The position numbers and the translations under genes were made by a program. A DNA stretch of 64,000 nt from Paeniglutamicibacter kerguelensis (GTDB lineage Bacteria; Actinomycetota; Actinomycetes; Actinomycetales; Micrococcaceae), in NCBI RefSeq assembly GCF_017876535.1, contig NZ_JAGIOF010000001.1, forward strand, positions 3,162,001-3,226,000, given 5' to 3'. Below the pieces are notes generated by a model. That model was not told the origin of the DNA. It ran no database searches and was given only the letters and a program-made list of their open reading frames with translations. Of this stretch, positions 8,944-17,524 are shown in pieces (within the stretch, counting starts at the first letter, position 1; each line of letters opens with the position of its first letter).

Positions 8944-9426
8944 ATGCCGTCGCCTGCTCCCAAGGACCACCTGCTCCTGGAATTTTCGCTGCTGAAGTTC
9001 GATGAGATGACCCGGATCGTTGCGGCATTGGGCGATGAACTTGCAACGAGGCCCCCGGCAGTGCCGGGGGCCAACGCCCCCTACGGAATCCTCAACCATT
9101 GCCTCGGGATGATGCGCCGCTGGAGCAGCACGGTGAATCGCGGGATAGAAATTCCCCGTGATCGCGATGCGGAGTTCACGCAGCTTGGTCCCGTGGCGGA
9201 ACTCCTGTCCCGGGCCGCTTCCGTCCGCGAGGAATTCACCACCGATGTCATGTCGGTGGACCCGGCGGCCGCGCCGGTTTTTATTCCCGAGGGCCGCGAG
9301 ATTTTCTGGGCGGCGACCACCCAGGGTGTCCTGCTGCATGTGTTCGAGGAGCTCTGCCAGCATCTGGGGCAACTCGAGATCACCCGGGACCTGCTCATCG
9401 CCAACGCGGAAAGTGGCCGACCATGA
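8944..9426 (+). CDS. DinB-like DUF664 family protein
   Basis: 160 aa, one four-helix DinB-like domain. The helix carrying H52 (NHCLGMMRRW) and the late helix HVFEELCQHLGQLEITRDLL provide the metal-binding histidines of the DUF664/DinB superfamily. In actinobacteria this superfamily includes mycothiol-dependent transferases and hydrolases. AAGGA precedes the ATG. The TGA overlaps the start of the methyltransferase gene (ATGA), so the two are coupled. The specific reaction is unknown. Confidence 0.78.
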   Translation: MPSPAPKDHLLLEFSLLKFDEMTRIVAALGDELATRPPAVPGANAPYGILNHCLGMMRRWSSTVNRGIEIPRDRDAEFTQLGPVAELLSRAASVREEFTTDVMSVDPAAAPVFIPEGREIFWAATTQGVLLHVFEELCQHLGQLEITRDLLIANAESGRP

Positions 9427-10184
9427 ACCGCACCTTTGAGGAGCTTGTCTCCGAGGCCGAAAACGCACCTATCGATGGGTGGGACTTTTCGTGGTTTGAG
9501 GGGCGCGCCACCGAGGAACGCCCCTCGTGGGGATACTCCCGGCTTCTTGCCGAACGCCTTCCCGCGGTTTCCGCCGCGCTGGACCTGCAGACCGGGGGCG
9601 GAGAAGTCATCGTCGGCATTCCCGTGCACCCGCCGCTCATGGTGGTGACCGAGGGCTGGGAACCCAACATTGCCAAGGCCACCGCGTTGCTACATCCCCG
9701 GGGCGTGGCAGTCGTGGCGGATTCGCCCGAACCGCCGCTCCCCTTCGGTGATGCCGCCTTTGACTTCGTCACCAGCCGCCATCCCGTGAAGGTTTACTGG
9801 GCGGAAATTGCCCGTGTGCTTCGGCCCGGCGGAATCTACCTGGCACAGCATGTTGGTCCGCACAGCGTCTTTGAAGTTGTTGAGTACTTCCTGGGTGAAC
9901 AACCCGAAGCGATTCGGCTGGCTCGCCACCCGGACTTCGATGTCGAGGCCGCGGAGGATGCCGGGCTGGAAGTCGCCGACCTGCGGTTGGAAGAGTTGCG
10001 CCTTGAGTTCCATGACATCGGCGCAGTGGTCTACTTCCTGCGGATGGTCGTTTGGATGGTTCCGGGCTTCAGCGTCGAGGCATATATCCCGCGGCTCCGC
10101 GAGATGCACGATCTCATTGTTTCCGAGGGCCCGTTCGTGGCGCACTCTACGCGTTTCCTCATAGAGGCCCGCAAGCCACATTAG
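9423..10184 (+). CDS. class I SAM-dependent methyltransferase
   Basis: 253 aa. The SAM-binding strand-loop is ALDLQTGGGEV (~52-62). The motif after it (VVADSPEPPLPFGDAAFDFVTSRHPV) is the usual methyltransferase acidic and post-II region, and ARVLRPGGIYLAQHVG is motif III. No substrate-specific domain is visible. It starts inside the DinB-like stop codon (4-nt overlap). Methyltransferases paired with DinB-like proteins may belong to thiol or small-molecule detoxification, but this is only context. Confidence 0.83.
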   Translation: MNRTFEELVSEAENAPIDGWDFSWFEGRATEERPSWGYSRLLAERLPAVSAALDLQTGGGEVIVGIPVHPPLMVVTEGWEPNIAKATALLHPRGVAVVADSPEPPLPFGDAAFDFVTSRHPVKVYWAEIARVLRPGGIYLAQHVGPHSVFEVVEYFLGEQPEAIRLARHPDFDVEAAEDAGLEVADLRLEELRLEFHDIGAVVYFLRMVVWMVPGFSVEAYIPRLREMHDLIVSEGPFVAHSTRFLIEARKPH

Positions 10185-10218
10185 AAACCATTCCCAATGC
10201 CGCTAGCGGGTGCGCCTT

Positions 10219-11637
10219 TTACTGTCGATTGTGCGGCGGTGTGGGGTGGACGTTGTACTGGTTGGTGCCAGGCAGAGGCAACGCCGTGGAATCATATGTG
10301 TGGCCGCTGAAGGTTGTGACTCGTTTGGTGTGCCGTGGCCCCGGAATTGTTTCTTCTTTCCAGCCCGGACATTCCTTGGTCTGGTTGCAGAAAACACAGG
10401 ATCCTCCCGAGTTTTCAGCCGAGGTCGGTCCGCCTCGAGCGGCTTGAACCACGTGGTCCAAATGCCTGATCGGACTATCGCAAAAGGGCGACCTGCAGAA
10501 CTGGTCTCGAATGTTGATGAATTTCTTCAGCCCGCCGCCAAAGAGCCGTTGCGTCGAATCCATTGCAATGAGATCACCCGTTCCCGGCGCCGTATAGAGG
10601 CGCCGTAGCCAGATCCCCAACTCGTTGGGGCTCTCTTCGCTGCCGCTGATGAGTCTGCGGGCCTTCTGGGCGGAGATGATTCCGTAGCCTTGCAAGAGCG
10701 CCGGCTCGGAGTGTCCTTGAAAGAGGGTCCGATCGGTCATGACCAGCCCCAGTTGGATGGGTATTGCGGTGGGACTGTCCAATCCGGTCAGGCGCTCAAG
10801 AAGCGAATCAGCTGCCAGATGCTGACGCGAACGATCATCGCCCTGTGCTTTTGCGCTGGAGACCAGGCTCTCAAGTACTTGCGCGATCAACACCCCGTAT
10901 TCGGTGGGTAGGATCCCGGTGATTTTCATCCGGTGGCGATCGATGGGGAAAATGCTGATGTAGCGTTCCTTTATGGCTCTGGCTTCAAGGTCGATTTCCT
11001 TTTCCGACCCGTATGCCAGCGCCCATTCCCGGATCATGGCTGCAAGCTTCTTGCCTCCGAGCCCAAAACATTGGTGCCCCTCGGAGAAAAGCCGGATGTC
11101 GATTTCTCCGCGTTGTTCCCGGGTGAGTCCACGCGTTTCCTTGACGACGATGATGGCTTCCGCCTCGGTGATCACTCCTCGATGCAGTGCATCGTAAGAG
11201 AAGACCAAGTCATCGGTGAGAACGTGGCAAAAGTCCAGGTACTGGGCACCGGAGCGTGGTGGCTGATGGCGGGCAAAAGCGATCTCCGGTCCCACACCCC
11301 AATTGGAGTTGAGTATCCGTTCTCCCTTGGCTGTGCGACGTTCGGCAACTTCATCGTCATAAACGCATGTGGTCTTTGCCTGAAATGCGCACGCGCTGGA
11401 CTTGAGCTCTTCCAGCGCCGCGATGCATTCGACCCGCTCATAAGACGATGTGGAAATGCGTGTGTGGTCCAGGGCTGCCGCGATGGCCCGCAGCCCGTCA
11501 GTGCCCTCGGCGTTCAGTGCCTGTTGGAGGAAGCGGCGCAAGTCCATGCCCTGTTCGGCCAGATACTCATAGGTCAGGTCCCCGGGACCGGATTCCGAAC
11601 CGTCCCCAAGACCACCCGTTTCTGACCTCGTTGTCAT
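10219..11637 (-). CDS. HNH endonuclease with DUF222 domain
   Basis: 472 aa. A long helical DUF222 region (about 30-330) is followed by a compact HNH nuclease at ~370-425 with paired cysteines (FCRSPFC and CVFC) and the HLDHV/N residues of the metal site. Such proteins occur in many copies in Arthrobacter-like genomes, often in variable regions, and resemble the mycobacterial REP13E12 proteins. The gene is visibly less GC-rich at third positions than its neighbours, which suggests acquisition. A perfect TATAAT lies 6 nt before the ATG, so the mRNA may be leaderless. Cellular role unknown: nuclease of a mobile or selfish family. Confidence 0.88.
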   Translation of the reverse strand: MTTRSETGGLGDGSESGPGDLTYEYLAEQGMDLRRFLQQALNAEGTDGLRAIAAALDHTRISTSSYERVECIAALEELKSSACAFQAKTTCVYDDEVAERRTAKGERILNSNWGVGPEIAFARHQPPRSGAQYLDFCHVLTDDLVFSYDALHRGVITEAEAIIVVKETRGLTREQRGEIDIRLFSEGHQCFGLGGKKLAAMIREWALAYGSEKEIDLEARAIKERYISIFPIDRHRMKITGILPTEYGVLIAQVLESLVSSAKAQGDDRSRQHLAADSLLERLTGLDSPTAIPIQLGLVMTDRTLFQGHSEPALLQGYGIISAQKARRLISGSEESPNELGIWLRRLYTAPGTGDLIAMDSTQRLFGGGLKKFINIRDQFCRSPFCDSPIRHLDHVVQAARGGPTSAENSGGSCVFCNQTKECPGWKEETIPGPRHTKRVTTFSGHTYDSTALPLPGTNQYNVHPTPPHNRQ

Positions 11638-11643
11638 GACTCA

Positions 11644-11689
11644 ATTATAGAAAACAGTTCCGACAGTTTGATCTTGATTTGTAAATCAA
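11644..11689 (-). promoter_or_regulatory. TATAAT promoter of the HNH gene with upstream palindrome
   Basis: The minus strand has a perfect -10 TATAAT (11649-11644), only 6 nt from the ATG; the -35 is weak. A perfect palindrome TTGATTTGTAAATCAA (11674-11689, 7-bp arms, 2-nt centre) lies just upstream of the -35 position and could be an operator. Confidence 0.5.
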
Positions 11690-11751
11690 CGAATATACCT
11701 TCCAAAATTGGCGTAGCTTTCCGTTGAGCCCCGTTTGTCATCAAGACCGGA

Positions 11752-12606
11752 TCAAGAAACCGCGGTGCGCAGCAGCTCTCGCAGTCCCATCGGCGCTTGG
11801 CCGGTAATCGACTCAATATCACCGCTCACGGATTCAAGTGCGCCCGAAGCGATGGCGGTGTAGGTGGAAACCCACGCATCGACCTGCCAGTCCGGTGCCT
11901 GGTAGCCGGCACGCGAGGCGTAGGCCTGATCCAGCGTTTCGTTCACGAACCCCACCTGACGAAGGCCCTCGGCGCTGAGAATCCCGGCAATTTCCGGGAA
12001 GGACAGCGCTTCGGGCCCCGTCAGGTCGTAGCTTTGGTACGCGTGCTTGCTTGGTTCCTGCAGAACGGCTGCGGCGGTTCGGGCGACATCCGCCCGGGCG
12101 ACAATCGAGCAACGGCCGTTGCCTGCCGGTCCCCGTATGGCACCGTCCTCCCCGACCATGGCGCTCATGAAGTCGGCGTAGAAGTTGTCTCGTAGAAACG
12201 TCCATGCCAACCCGGAGGACTTGATGTATTCCTCGGTGGCGAAGTGGTCGCGGGCCAGGGTGAAGACGGCATCGGCGGCCGCCGCCATAAACGACGTGTA
12301 CACCACGTGATTTACCCCGGAATCCACGGCTGCATCGATGAATGCGCGGTGCTGGTCCAGGCGATCCGCGCTTTCCGACGCGGAGACCATGAACAGGGTG
12401 CCGATCCCGGATAGGGCTTTGCGTGTTCGGACGGTGTTTTCGTAGGATGCCGCCACCACCGTGGATCCGGCCAGGAGTGGAGCACGGCTTGGCGTTCGCA
12501 GCAACAGGCGTTGCTCGATGCCTGCCTTGGACAACGCGGTTGCCACGATCCCGCCAAGGACGCCGCTGGAACCCGTCACGCCGAGTGGGAGCAAAGTTTT
12601 GTTCAT
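11752..12606 (-). CDS. NmrA-like / QorB-type NAD(P)-binding reductase
   Basis: 284 aa atypical short-chain dehydrogenase. The N-terminal nucleotide motif is GVTGSSGVLGGIVATAL (~9-25). It is followed by the QorB/NmrA pattern: a short HxxxxDAAVDSGVNHVVYTSF segment, no YxxxK catalytic pair at the SDR position, and RDNFYADFM in the substrate lobe. Such proteins are NADPH:quinone reductases or redox sensors. It is divergent from the LtrA gene and separated from the HNH gene by an AT-rich 114-bp spacer, so it is probably monocistronic. Confidence 0.82.
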   Translation of the reverse strand: MNKTLLPLGVTGSSGVLGGIVATALSKAGIEQRLLLRTPSRAPLLAGSTVVAASYENTVRTRKALSGIGTLFMVSASESADRLDQHRAFIDAAVDSGVNHVVYTSFMAAAADAVFTLARDHFATEEYIKSSGLAWTFLRDNFYADFMSAMVGEDGAIRGPAGNGRCSIVARADVARTAAAVLQEPSKHAYQSYDLTGPEALSFPEIAGILSAEGLRQVGFVNETLDQAYASRAGYQAPDWQVDAWVSTYTAIASGALESVSGDIESITGQAPMGLRELLRTAVS

Positions 12607-12750
12607 GGACTCATTGCATCATCGGTTCACATCCGAAGTACAGGAAGCGAAAGGGCTTTGGAGCGATGCCGGATTGTTTCGACACAGCCCGGCAATGGCG
12701 CATCATGGGGAACAGGAACGCCACCGGAGGCATTGGAGGGATCAAAACCC

Positions 12751-13989
12751 ATGAGCGACAATCCGCTGCGGCACGCCATGGCACGCATGGGCGGCCGGGA
12801 CCCCCATGAGCAGAACCGCGTGTCCACGCCGCTGGAACTGTTCTTCGACCTGACCTTCGCGATAGCCTTTGGTGCCGCCGCAAACCTTTTCGCCCATAGC
12901 CTGGCCGGCGGACATGTGGGAACGGGCATCATCAGCTTTTCCTTCGTGATGTTCGCAATCATTTGGGCATGGATCAACTTCAGCTGGTTCGCAAGCGCCT
13001 ACGACACAGACGACTGGGTGTTTCGTCTGGTGACAATGGTCCAGATGCTCGGTGTGCTGATTCTGTCCCTGGGCCTGGAACCCGTGTTCGTATCCATCCA
13101 GCAGCGTTCCCCCGTGGACAACGGTGTGATGGTGCTCGGATATGTGGTGATGCGTGTTGCCCTGATTTTCCAGTGGCTGCGTGCCGCCAAACAGGATCCG
13201 CAGCGCCGAGCGACATGCCTCAGTTATGCGAAGTACCTTGCGGTGGCGCAGGTCGGCTGGATCGTGGTGATTCTGGTGGACACCGAGGTTTGGGCGATGC
13301 TACTGATAGCTGGGCCGCTGTTCGTTCTTGAAATGGCGGCCCCGGTGATCGCCGAAAGGAAAACCCGGACGCCCTGGCATGCGCACCATATTGCCGAACG
13401 CTACAGTTTGCTGGCGATCATCGCGCTGGGCGAGTGCCTCGTCGGCACCATCACCGCCCTGCGGGCCGTGCTTTCCGGCAGCGGCTGGAGTCTGGACATG
13501 GTGGCAGTGGGGCTGGCCGGCATCGGATTGGCCTTCGCCATGTGGTGGATGTACTTCATGGTCCCGGCCGGAACCGCACTGCACGCCCAGCGTGAACGGT
13601 CGTTCGTCTTCGGCTACGCCCACATGCTGCTCTTCGCCTCAATTACCGCCACCGGCGTCGGGCTGCGCGTCTATGCGTATTACCTGGAGGGGAAGACCCA
13701 GATCGGCGAGGCTGCGGTGGTGGCCTCGGTGGCCATCCCGGCCGCGGTGTTCGCGATCGTGTTGACGTTCCTGCACGCCTACATGGTGGCAGTGGATCCG
13801 CTCCAGTTGTGGCTCGCTGCGGCACTGCTGGTGTGCAGCGCCGCAGCGATCGCCCTAGCCATGGCCGGGCTGCCGTTGACGCTTTGCCTGGCGATGATCC
13901 TGGCGATGCCGACGGCGACCATCATTCTCGATGAGCTGATCGGCCATCGCAATCGGGCAGCGGCGCTGGACCGTTTGACCGGGAACTGA
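12751..13989 (+). CDS. low temperature requirement protein A (LtrA) family membrane protein
   Basis: 412 aa from the ATG at 12751, preceded by GGAGGG at 10 nt. The upstream in-frame extension lacks conservation signs and overlaps the divergent promoter region. Signature LtrA blocks are STPLELFFDLTFAIAFG near the N-terminus and HHIAERYSLLAIIALGECLVGT in the middle, with about ten hydrophobic helices. LtrA was named in Listeria for growth at low temperature; the biochemical role is unknown. The gene ends 10 nt from the convergent nanE. Confidence 0.9.
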   Translation: MSDNPLRHAMARMGGRDPHEQNRVSTPLELFFDLTFAIAFGAAANLFAHSLAGGHVGTGIISFSFVMFAIIWAWINFSWFASAYDTDDWVFRLVTMVQMLGVLILSLGLEPVFVSIQQRSPVDNGVMVLGYVVMRVALIFQWLRAAKQDPQRRATCLSYAKYLAVAQVGWIVVILVDTEVWAMLLIAGPLFVLEMAAPVIAERKTRTPWHAHHIAERYSLLAIIALGECLVGTITALRAVLSGSGWSLDMVAVGLAGIGLAFAMWWMYFMVPAGTALHAQRERSFVFGYAHMLLFASITATGVGLRVYAYYLEGKTQIGEAAVVASVAIPAAVFAIVLTFLHAYMVAVDPLQLWLAAALLVCSAAAIALAMAGLPLTLCLAMILAMPTATIILDELIGHRNRAAALDRLTGN

Positions 13990-13999
13990 CGCCGCTTCC

Positions 14000-14686
14000 C
14001 TACGCCTGCATGGCCGCGTCGAACCAGCCGGTGATGCTGGCCGGATGGGTGATGGCCGTGCCGACGACGACCGCGAAGGCACCGGCGTCAAGGGCCGCGC
14101 GGGCCTGGGCCGGGGTGTGGATCCGGCCCTCGGCGATCAGCGGCACGCCGAGGTCCGAGGCTGCCAGAGTGGCCAACAGGTCCAGGTCCGGGCCTTCGGT
14201 CTTGGGCCGTTCCCCGGTGTAGCCGGCCAGCGTGGTGCCGATCAGGTCCGCGCCGGCCTCCACTGCGTTCAGCGCGTCGGCCAGGGAACCGCAGTCTGCC
14301 ATGACCAGTGCGTGGGATTGCTCGTGCACCATGGCGATGGTCTGCTTGAGGTCCAGCCCGTCCGGGCGCTCCCGGCGGGTCCCGTCCAGGGCGACGATGT
14401 GCGCCCCGGCATTGGCCACGGCCAGGGCGTGGCTCGCGGTGGGGGTGATGAAAACGCCGTCGTGCCCGTCCTTCCAGAGCCCGATCACGGGAACTTCAAC
14501 CGCGCTTCGGGTGAACTGCACGTCCACGATGCCCTGGACGCGCACCGCAGCCGCTCCCCCGATGACGGCAGAGGCGGCGACCTGCGCCATGGTGGTGGGG
14601 GTGCGCATGGGCTCGCCCGGGTAGGCCTGGGCGGAGACGATCAGGCGCCCGCGCAGGGCCTCGAGTTCGCTGGGGGTCAAGAGCAT
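14000..14686 (-). CDS. nanE: N-acetylmannosamine-6-phosphate 2-epimerase
   Basis: 228 aa TIM-barrel enzyme converting ManNAc-6-P to GlcNAc-6-P, the third intracellular step of sialic acid use. Family blocks are LIVSAQAYPGEPM, AAAVRVQGIVDV, PVIGLWKDG, ALDGTRRERP, IGTTLAGYT and LIAEGRIHTPAQA. The start is taken at 14686, 2 nt after the kinase stop; the longer open frame to 15253 is a shadow inside nanK. It is the last gene of the operon. nagA and nagB, needed after this step, are not in the window. Confidence 0.93.
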   Translation of the reverse strand: MLLTPSELEALRGRLIVSAQAYPGEPMRTPTTMAQVAASAVIGGAAAVRVQGIVDVQFTRSAVEVPVIGLWKDGHDGVFITPTASHALAVANAGAHIVALDGTRRERPDGLDLKQTIAMVHEQSHALVMADCGSLADALNAVEAGADLIGTTLAGYTGERPKTEGPDLDLLATLAASDLGVPLIAEGRIHTPAQARAALDAGAFAVVVGTAITHPASITGWFDAAMQA

Positions 14687-14688
14687 GT

Positions 14689-15666
14689 TCAGTCCTTCGA
14701 GGTTTGTGGCGCCAGGAAAAGCCCTGCCGCGCCGATGAGTGCTGCGTCGTTGCCAAGGGTCGCGGGAACCAGTTCCAGCTGCTGCAACGGGTCGATGGCC
14801 TCGGCGGCGAATCCCTCGCGCACCGCGTCCCACCACAGGTCCCCGGCACCGGTCATCCCGCCCGAAAACACGATGAGTTCCGGGTCCAGGATGTTCGCCA
14901 GTGAACCGGCCGCGATGCCCGCGGCGCGCCCGCCGGTGCGCAGCGTCTGGATGGCCAGCAGGTCCCCCGCATGGGCGAGGGCGGTCAGCTCGCGGGTGTC
15001 GGCCACGTAGGGATCGCCGCCCAGGCGCAGGTAGTTGCGATGGATGGCGGGTCCCGCGGCGATGGCCTCCAGGTGGCCGGTGCGCCCGCAGGAGCAGCGC
15101 ACGCCGGTGGCCAGCGGGGAGGCGAAGTGGCCCATGTGCCCGCCGACGTGGTGTGCGCCGGTCTGCGGCACCCCGCCCAGCAGGTGCGAGCCGCCGATGC
15201 CCGTGCCGACGGCCAGCAGCAGGGCGTTGGCCTTGCCGGCGGCGGCGCCGCACCAGGCTTCGCCGAGGCCGTGGGCGTGCACGTCGTTGACGGCGCGCAC
15301 CGCCAGCCCGGTGCGGGCCAGCAGGCCGGCGGACAGGTCGGTGCCCGCCCAGTGCAGGATCGTGTCGGTGGCCGAGAGCACGCGGGCGTTGCCCGCGTCG
15401 ATCACCCCGGCGGCCCCCATGCCCAGGCCCCGGATCCGCAGGCCGGCGGCCTCCGGTGCCGCGCCCAACGCGTCCACGAGTCCCGCGACGGCGTCGAGCA
15501 CCGCCTCGGCGCCCTCGGTGGCGGGGGTCGGAACGGAGGCGGAGGCCAGGACGGAGCCCTCGGTGTCGATCAGGCCCGCGGCGATCTTTGTGCCGCCCAG
15601 ATCGATGCCGAACGCGGCGATGCGCCCCGATTCCTCGGGACGCATCTGTGCTGTTGCTTTGTTCAT
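14689..15666 (-). CDS. nanK: N-acetylmannosamine kinase (ROK family)
   Basis: 325 aa. The ATP-binding ROK start is FGIDLGGTKIAAG (~19-31), the catalytic Asp is D128 in VNDVHAHG, and the zinc site is GHMGH with C191/C193 in CSCGRTGHLEA. The position between nanA and nanE identifies the substrate as ManNAc, giving ManNAc-6-P. Spacing to both neighbours is 2-6 nt, so translation is coupled. Alone, the sequence could be a glucokinase or other ROK sugar kinase; the operon decides. Confidence 0.9.
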   Translation of the reverse strand: MNKATAQMRPEESGRIAAFGIDLGGTKIAAGLIDTEGSVLASASVPTPATEGAEAVLDAVAGLVDALGAAPEAAGLRIRGLGMGAAGVIDAGNARVLSATDTILHWAGTDLSAGLLARTGLAVRAVNDVHAHGLGEAWCGAAAGKANALLLAVGTGIGGSHLLGGVPQTGAHHVGGHMGHFASPLATGVRCSCGRTGHLEAIAAGPAIHRNYLRLGGDPYVADTRELTALAHAGDLLAIQTLRTGGRAAGIAAGSLANILDPELIVFSGGMTGAGDLWWDAVREGFAAEAIDPLQQLELVPATLGNDAALIGAAGLFLAPQTSKD

Positions 15667-15672
15667 GGGGGC

Positions 15673-16605
15673 TTAGAGCAGTCCGGTGCGGGTCAGGATG
15701 CCGGAGATCGCCGAGGCCTCGGACGCATTCAGGTCCTCCATCGGGGAGCTCATCTTGTTGCAGCCGATGACGCCCAGCTCGACCAGTGCGGTCTTGAAGG
15801 CACCCAGGCCGGCGGCGCCGCCGGAAACGCGTGCGGAGTCCGGGGTGTAGACGATCTCGAAGACCTCGGTCAGGCGGTCCTGTTCCTTGGCCGCGGTGAC
15901 GAAGTCGCCGGCGACGGCCGCATCGAACAGGCGGCGGTAGCCGGCCGGGTCGACGTTGCCAAGGCCCGGGACCACGCCGTGGGCGCCGCCGAGCATGGCG
16001 CCGTCGACGACGACCTCGTGGCCGGTGAAGACGGAGAAGCCCTCGAAGTCGCGGGTTGCCAGCAGCAGCTGGCGGAAGGAGACATCGTCGCCGGAGGAAT
16101 CCTTCACGCCGACGATCACCCCGTCCTTGGCCAGCGCCACGGCGGTGGCGACGGACAGCTTGACGTGGGTGCGCACCGGCACGTCGTAGGCGAAGATGTC
16201 GATCTGCAGCGCTGCGTGGACGGCGCGGAAGTGGGCCTCGACCTCTGCGGCGTTGGACAGTGCGTAGTACGGGGTGGTAACGACGAGTGCGTCGGCGCCG
16301 AGTTCGATCATCGCGCGGCCTTCCTCGATGACACGCTCGGTGGTCTGCTCGTTGGCGCCGACGATCAGCGGCACGCGGCCGGCGTTGGCTTCGCGGATGG
16401 TGGAGACCACCAGGGCGCGCTCGGCGTTGGTGAGATACGGTACCTCGCCGGAGGAACCGAGCACGAACAGGCCGGTGACGCCGCCGGTGACCAGGTGCTC
16501 AACGACGGCCTGCAGACCCGGAATATCGATGGCGCCATCCGCCGTGCGCGGGGTGACTACCGGGGGGATGACGCCGGTGTACTTGGGGTTGTTTGCGAAT
16601 GCCAC
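15673..16605 (-). CDS. nanA: N-acetylneuraminate lyase (DHDPS/NAL family)
   Basis: 310 aa class I aldolase. The Schiff-base lysine is K168 in GVKDSSGD, the catalytic tyrosine is Y140 in FAYDVP, and the carboxylate-binding loop is GSSGE (50-54). With nanK and nanE directly after it and a sialic-acid-type ABC importer before it, the likely reaction is Neu5Ac to ManNAc plus pyruvate. On sequence alone it could be another dihydrodipicolinate synthase homologue; operon context makes NanA much more likely. Confidence 0.9.
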   Translation of the reverse strand: MAFANNPKYTGVIPPVVTPRTADGAIDIPGLQAVVEHLVTGGVTGLFVLGSSGEVPYLTNAERALVVSTIREANAGRVPLIVGANEQTTERVIEEGRAMIELGADALVVTTPYYALSNAAEVEAHFRAVHAALQIDIFAYDVPVRTHVKLSVATAVALAKDGVIVGVKDSSGDDVSFRQLLLATRDFEGFSVFTGHEVVVDGAMLGGAHGVVPGLGNVDPAGYRRLFDAAVAGDFVTAAKEQDRLTEVFEIVYTPDSARVSGGAAGLGAFKTALVELGVIGCNKMSSPMEDLNASEASAISGILTRTGLL

Positions 16606-16666
16606 GAGAAAATCTTTCTTCTAAGGGTGGTGGTGCTGGGGGGTGCTGCATGGGGGGGTGGCGGAT

Positions 16667-16697
16667 GGTGCGCGTGAGTGTGTGGGACACGCGCACC
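16667..16697 (-). other. intercistronic stem-loop between transporter ATPase and nanA
   Basis: A perfect 10-bp stem, GGTGCGCGTG (16667-16676) against CACGCGCACC (16688-16697), encloses an 11-nt loop in the 112-nt gap of the operon. It has no T tract in the direction of transcription, so it more likely tunes mRNA stability or read-through than ends transcription fully. Confidence 0.55.
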
Positions 16698-16717
16698 GCC
16701 CGCCGGGTTGGGGGGGG

Positions 16718-17524
16718 TTAGAGCTGCAGGAGCGAGGGGGCCGCACCGAGCAGGGTGCGGGTGTACTCGTTGCTCGGGTTTTCGAAGACCTGGGCGGCGG
16801 TGCCCTGCTCGACGATCTGCCCGGCGTTCATCACGCAGATGCGGTCCGAGACGTAGCGGACGGTCTGGATGTCGTGGGAGATGAACACCATGCCGAGGTT
16901 CAGCGAGGCCTTCAGGTCCGTGAGCAGGTTCAGCACCTGGGCGCGCACCGAGACGTCCAGCGCGCTGGTCGGCTCGTCCGCGACGATGATGTCCGGATCC
17001 AAGGCCAGGGCCCGGGCGATCGCAACGCGTTGGCGCTGGCCGCCGGAAACCTGGTTGGGCATCGCGGAGGCGGCCGAGGCCGGCAGGCCCACCACGGAGA
17101 GCAGGTCGGTCACCTTCGCGGCACGGGATGCCGCGTTGCCGATGCCGTGGATCTTCAGCGGATCGGTGAGGATGTCGCTGATCGTCAGGCGCGGGTTCAG
17201 CGCCGTCGACGGGTCCTGGAAGACCACGGCGACGGAGCGGCCGAATTCCTTGCGGCCCGCGGCGTTGCGCTTGGAAGCGTCCTTGCCGCGGAAGAGCACG
17301 GTTCCGCTGGTCGGTTCCTGCAGGCCCACCAGCACGGAGGCCAGGGTCGACTTGCCGCAGCCGGATTCGCCCACGATTCCCACAGTCTCGCCGCGGGAGA
17401 CGGAGAAATCGACCCCGTTGACGGCCCGGACGATGTTCGGGGCGAAGAGCTTGCCGCCACGGGCACGGTGGTGCACGTGGATGTCGCGAAGCTCGACGAC
17501 CGGGGTGTTTGTTTCGGCACTCAT
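16718..17524 (-). CDS. sialic acid ABC transporter ATPase (SiaI-like, DppF type)
   Basis: 268 aa ATPase of the peptide/opine/nickel importer family. It has Walker A GESGCGKS, the signature VSGGQRQRVAIA, Walker B VADEPTSALD and the H-loop SHD. It lacks the long C-terminal oligopeptide-type extension with four cysteines seen in the second ABC system of this window. It overlaps the permease-ATPase fusion gene by 4 nt and belongs to the nan operon. The set (family-5 binding protein, two permeases, two ATPases) resembles SiaEFGI of Corynebacterium glutamicum and SatABCD of Haemophilus ducreyi, both sialic acid importers. Confidence 0.87.
   Translation of the reverse strand: MSAETNTPVVELRDIHVHHRARGGKLFAPNIVRAVNGVDFSVSRGETVGIVGESGCGKSTLASVLVGLQEPTSGTVLFRGKDASKRNAAGRKEFGRSVAVVFQDPSTALNPRLTISDILTDPLKIHGIGNAASRAAKVTDLLSVVGLPASAASAMPNQVSGGQRQRVAIARALALDPDIIVADEPTSALDVSVRAQVLNLLTDLKASLNLGMVFISHDIQTVRYVSDRICVMNAGQIVEQGTAAQVFENPSNEYTRTLLGAAPSLLQL

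Noticed and set aside
14971..16677. Long plus-strand frame opposite nanK and nanA
   Set aside because: Composition is low-complexity G/A/D/H, without motifs; the minus-strand frames carry catalytic residues of ROK and NAL enzymes.
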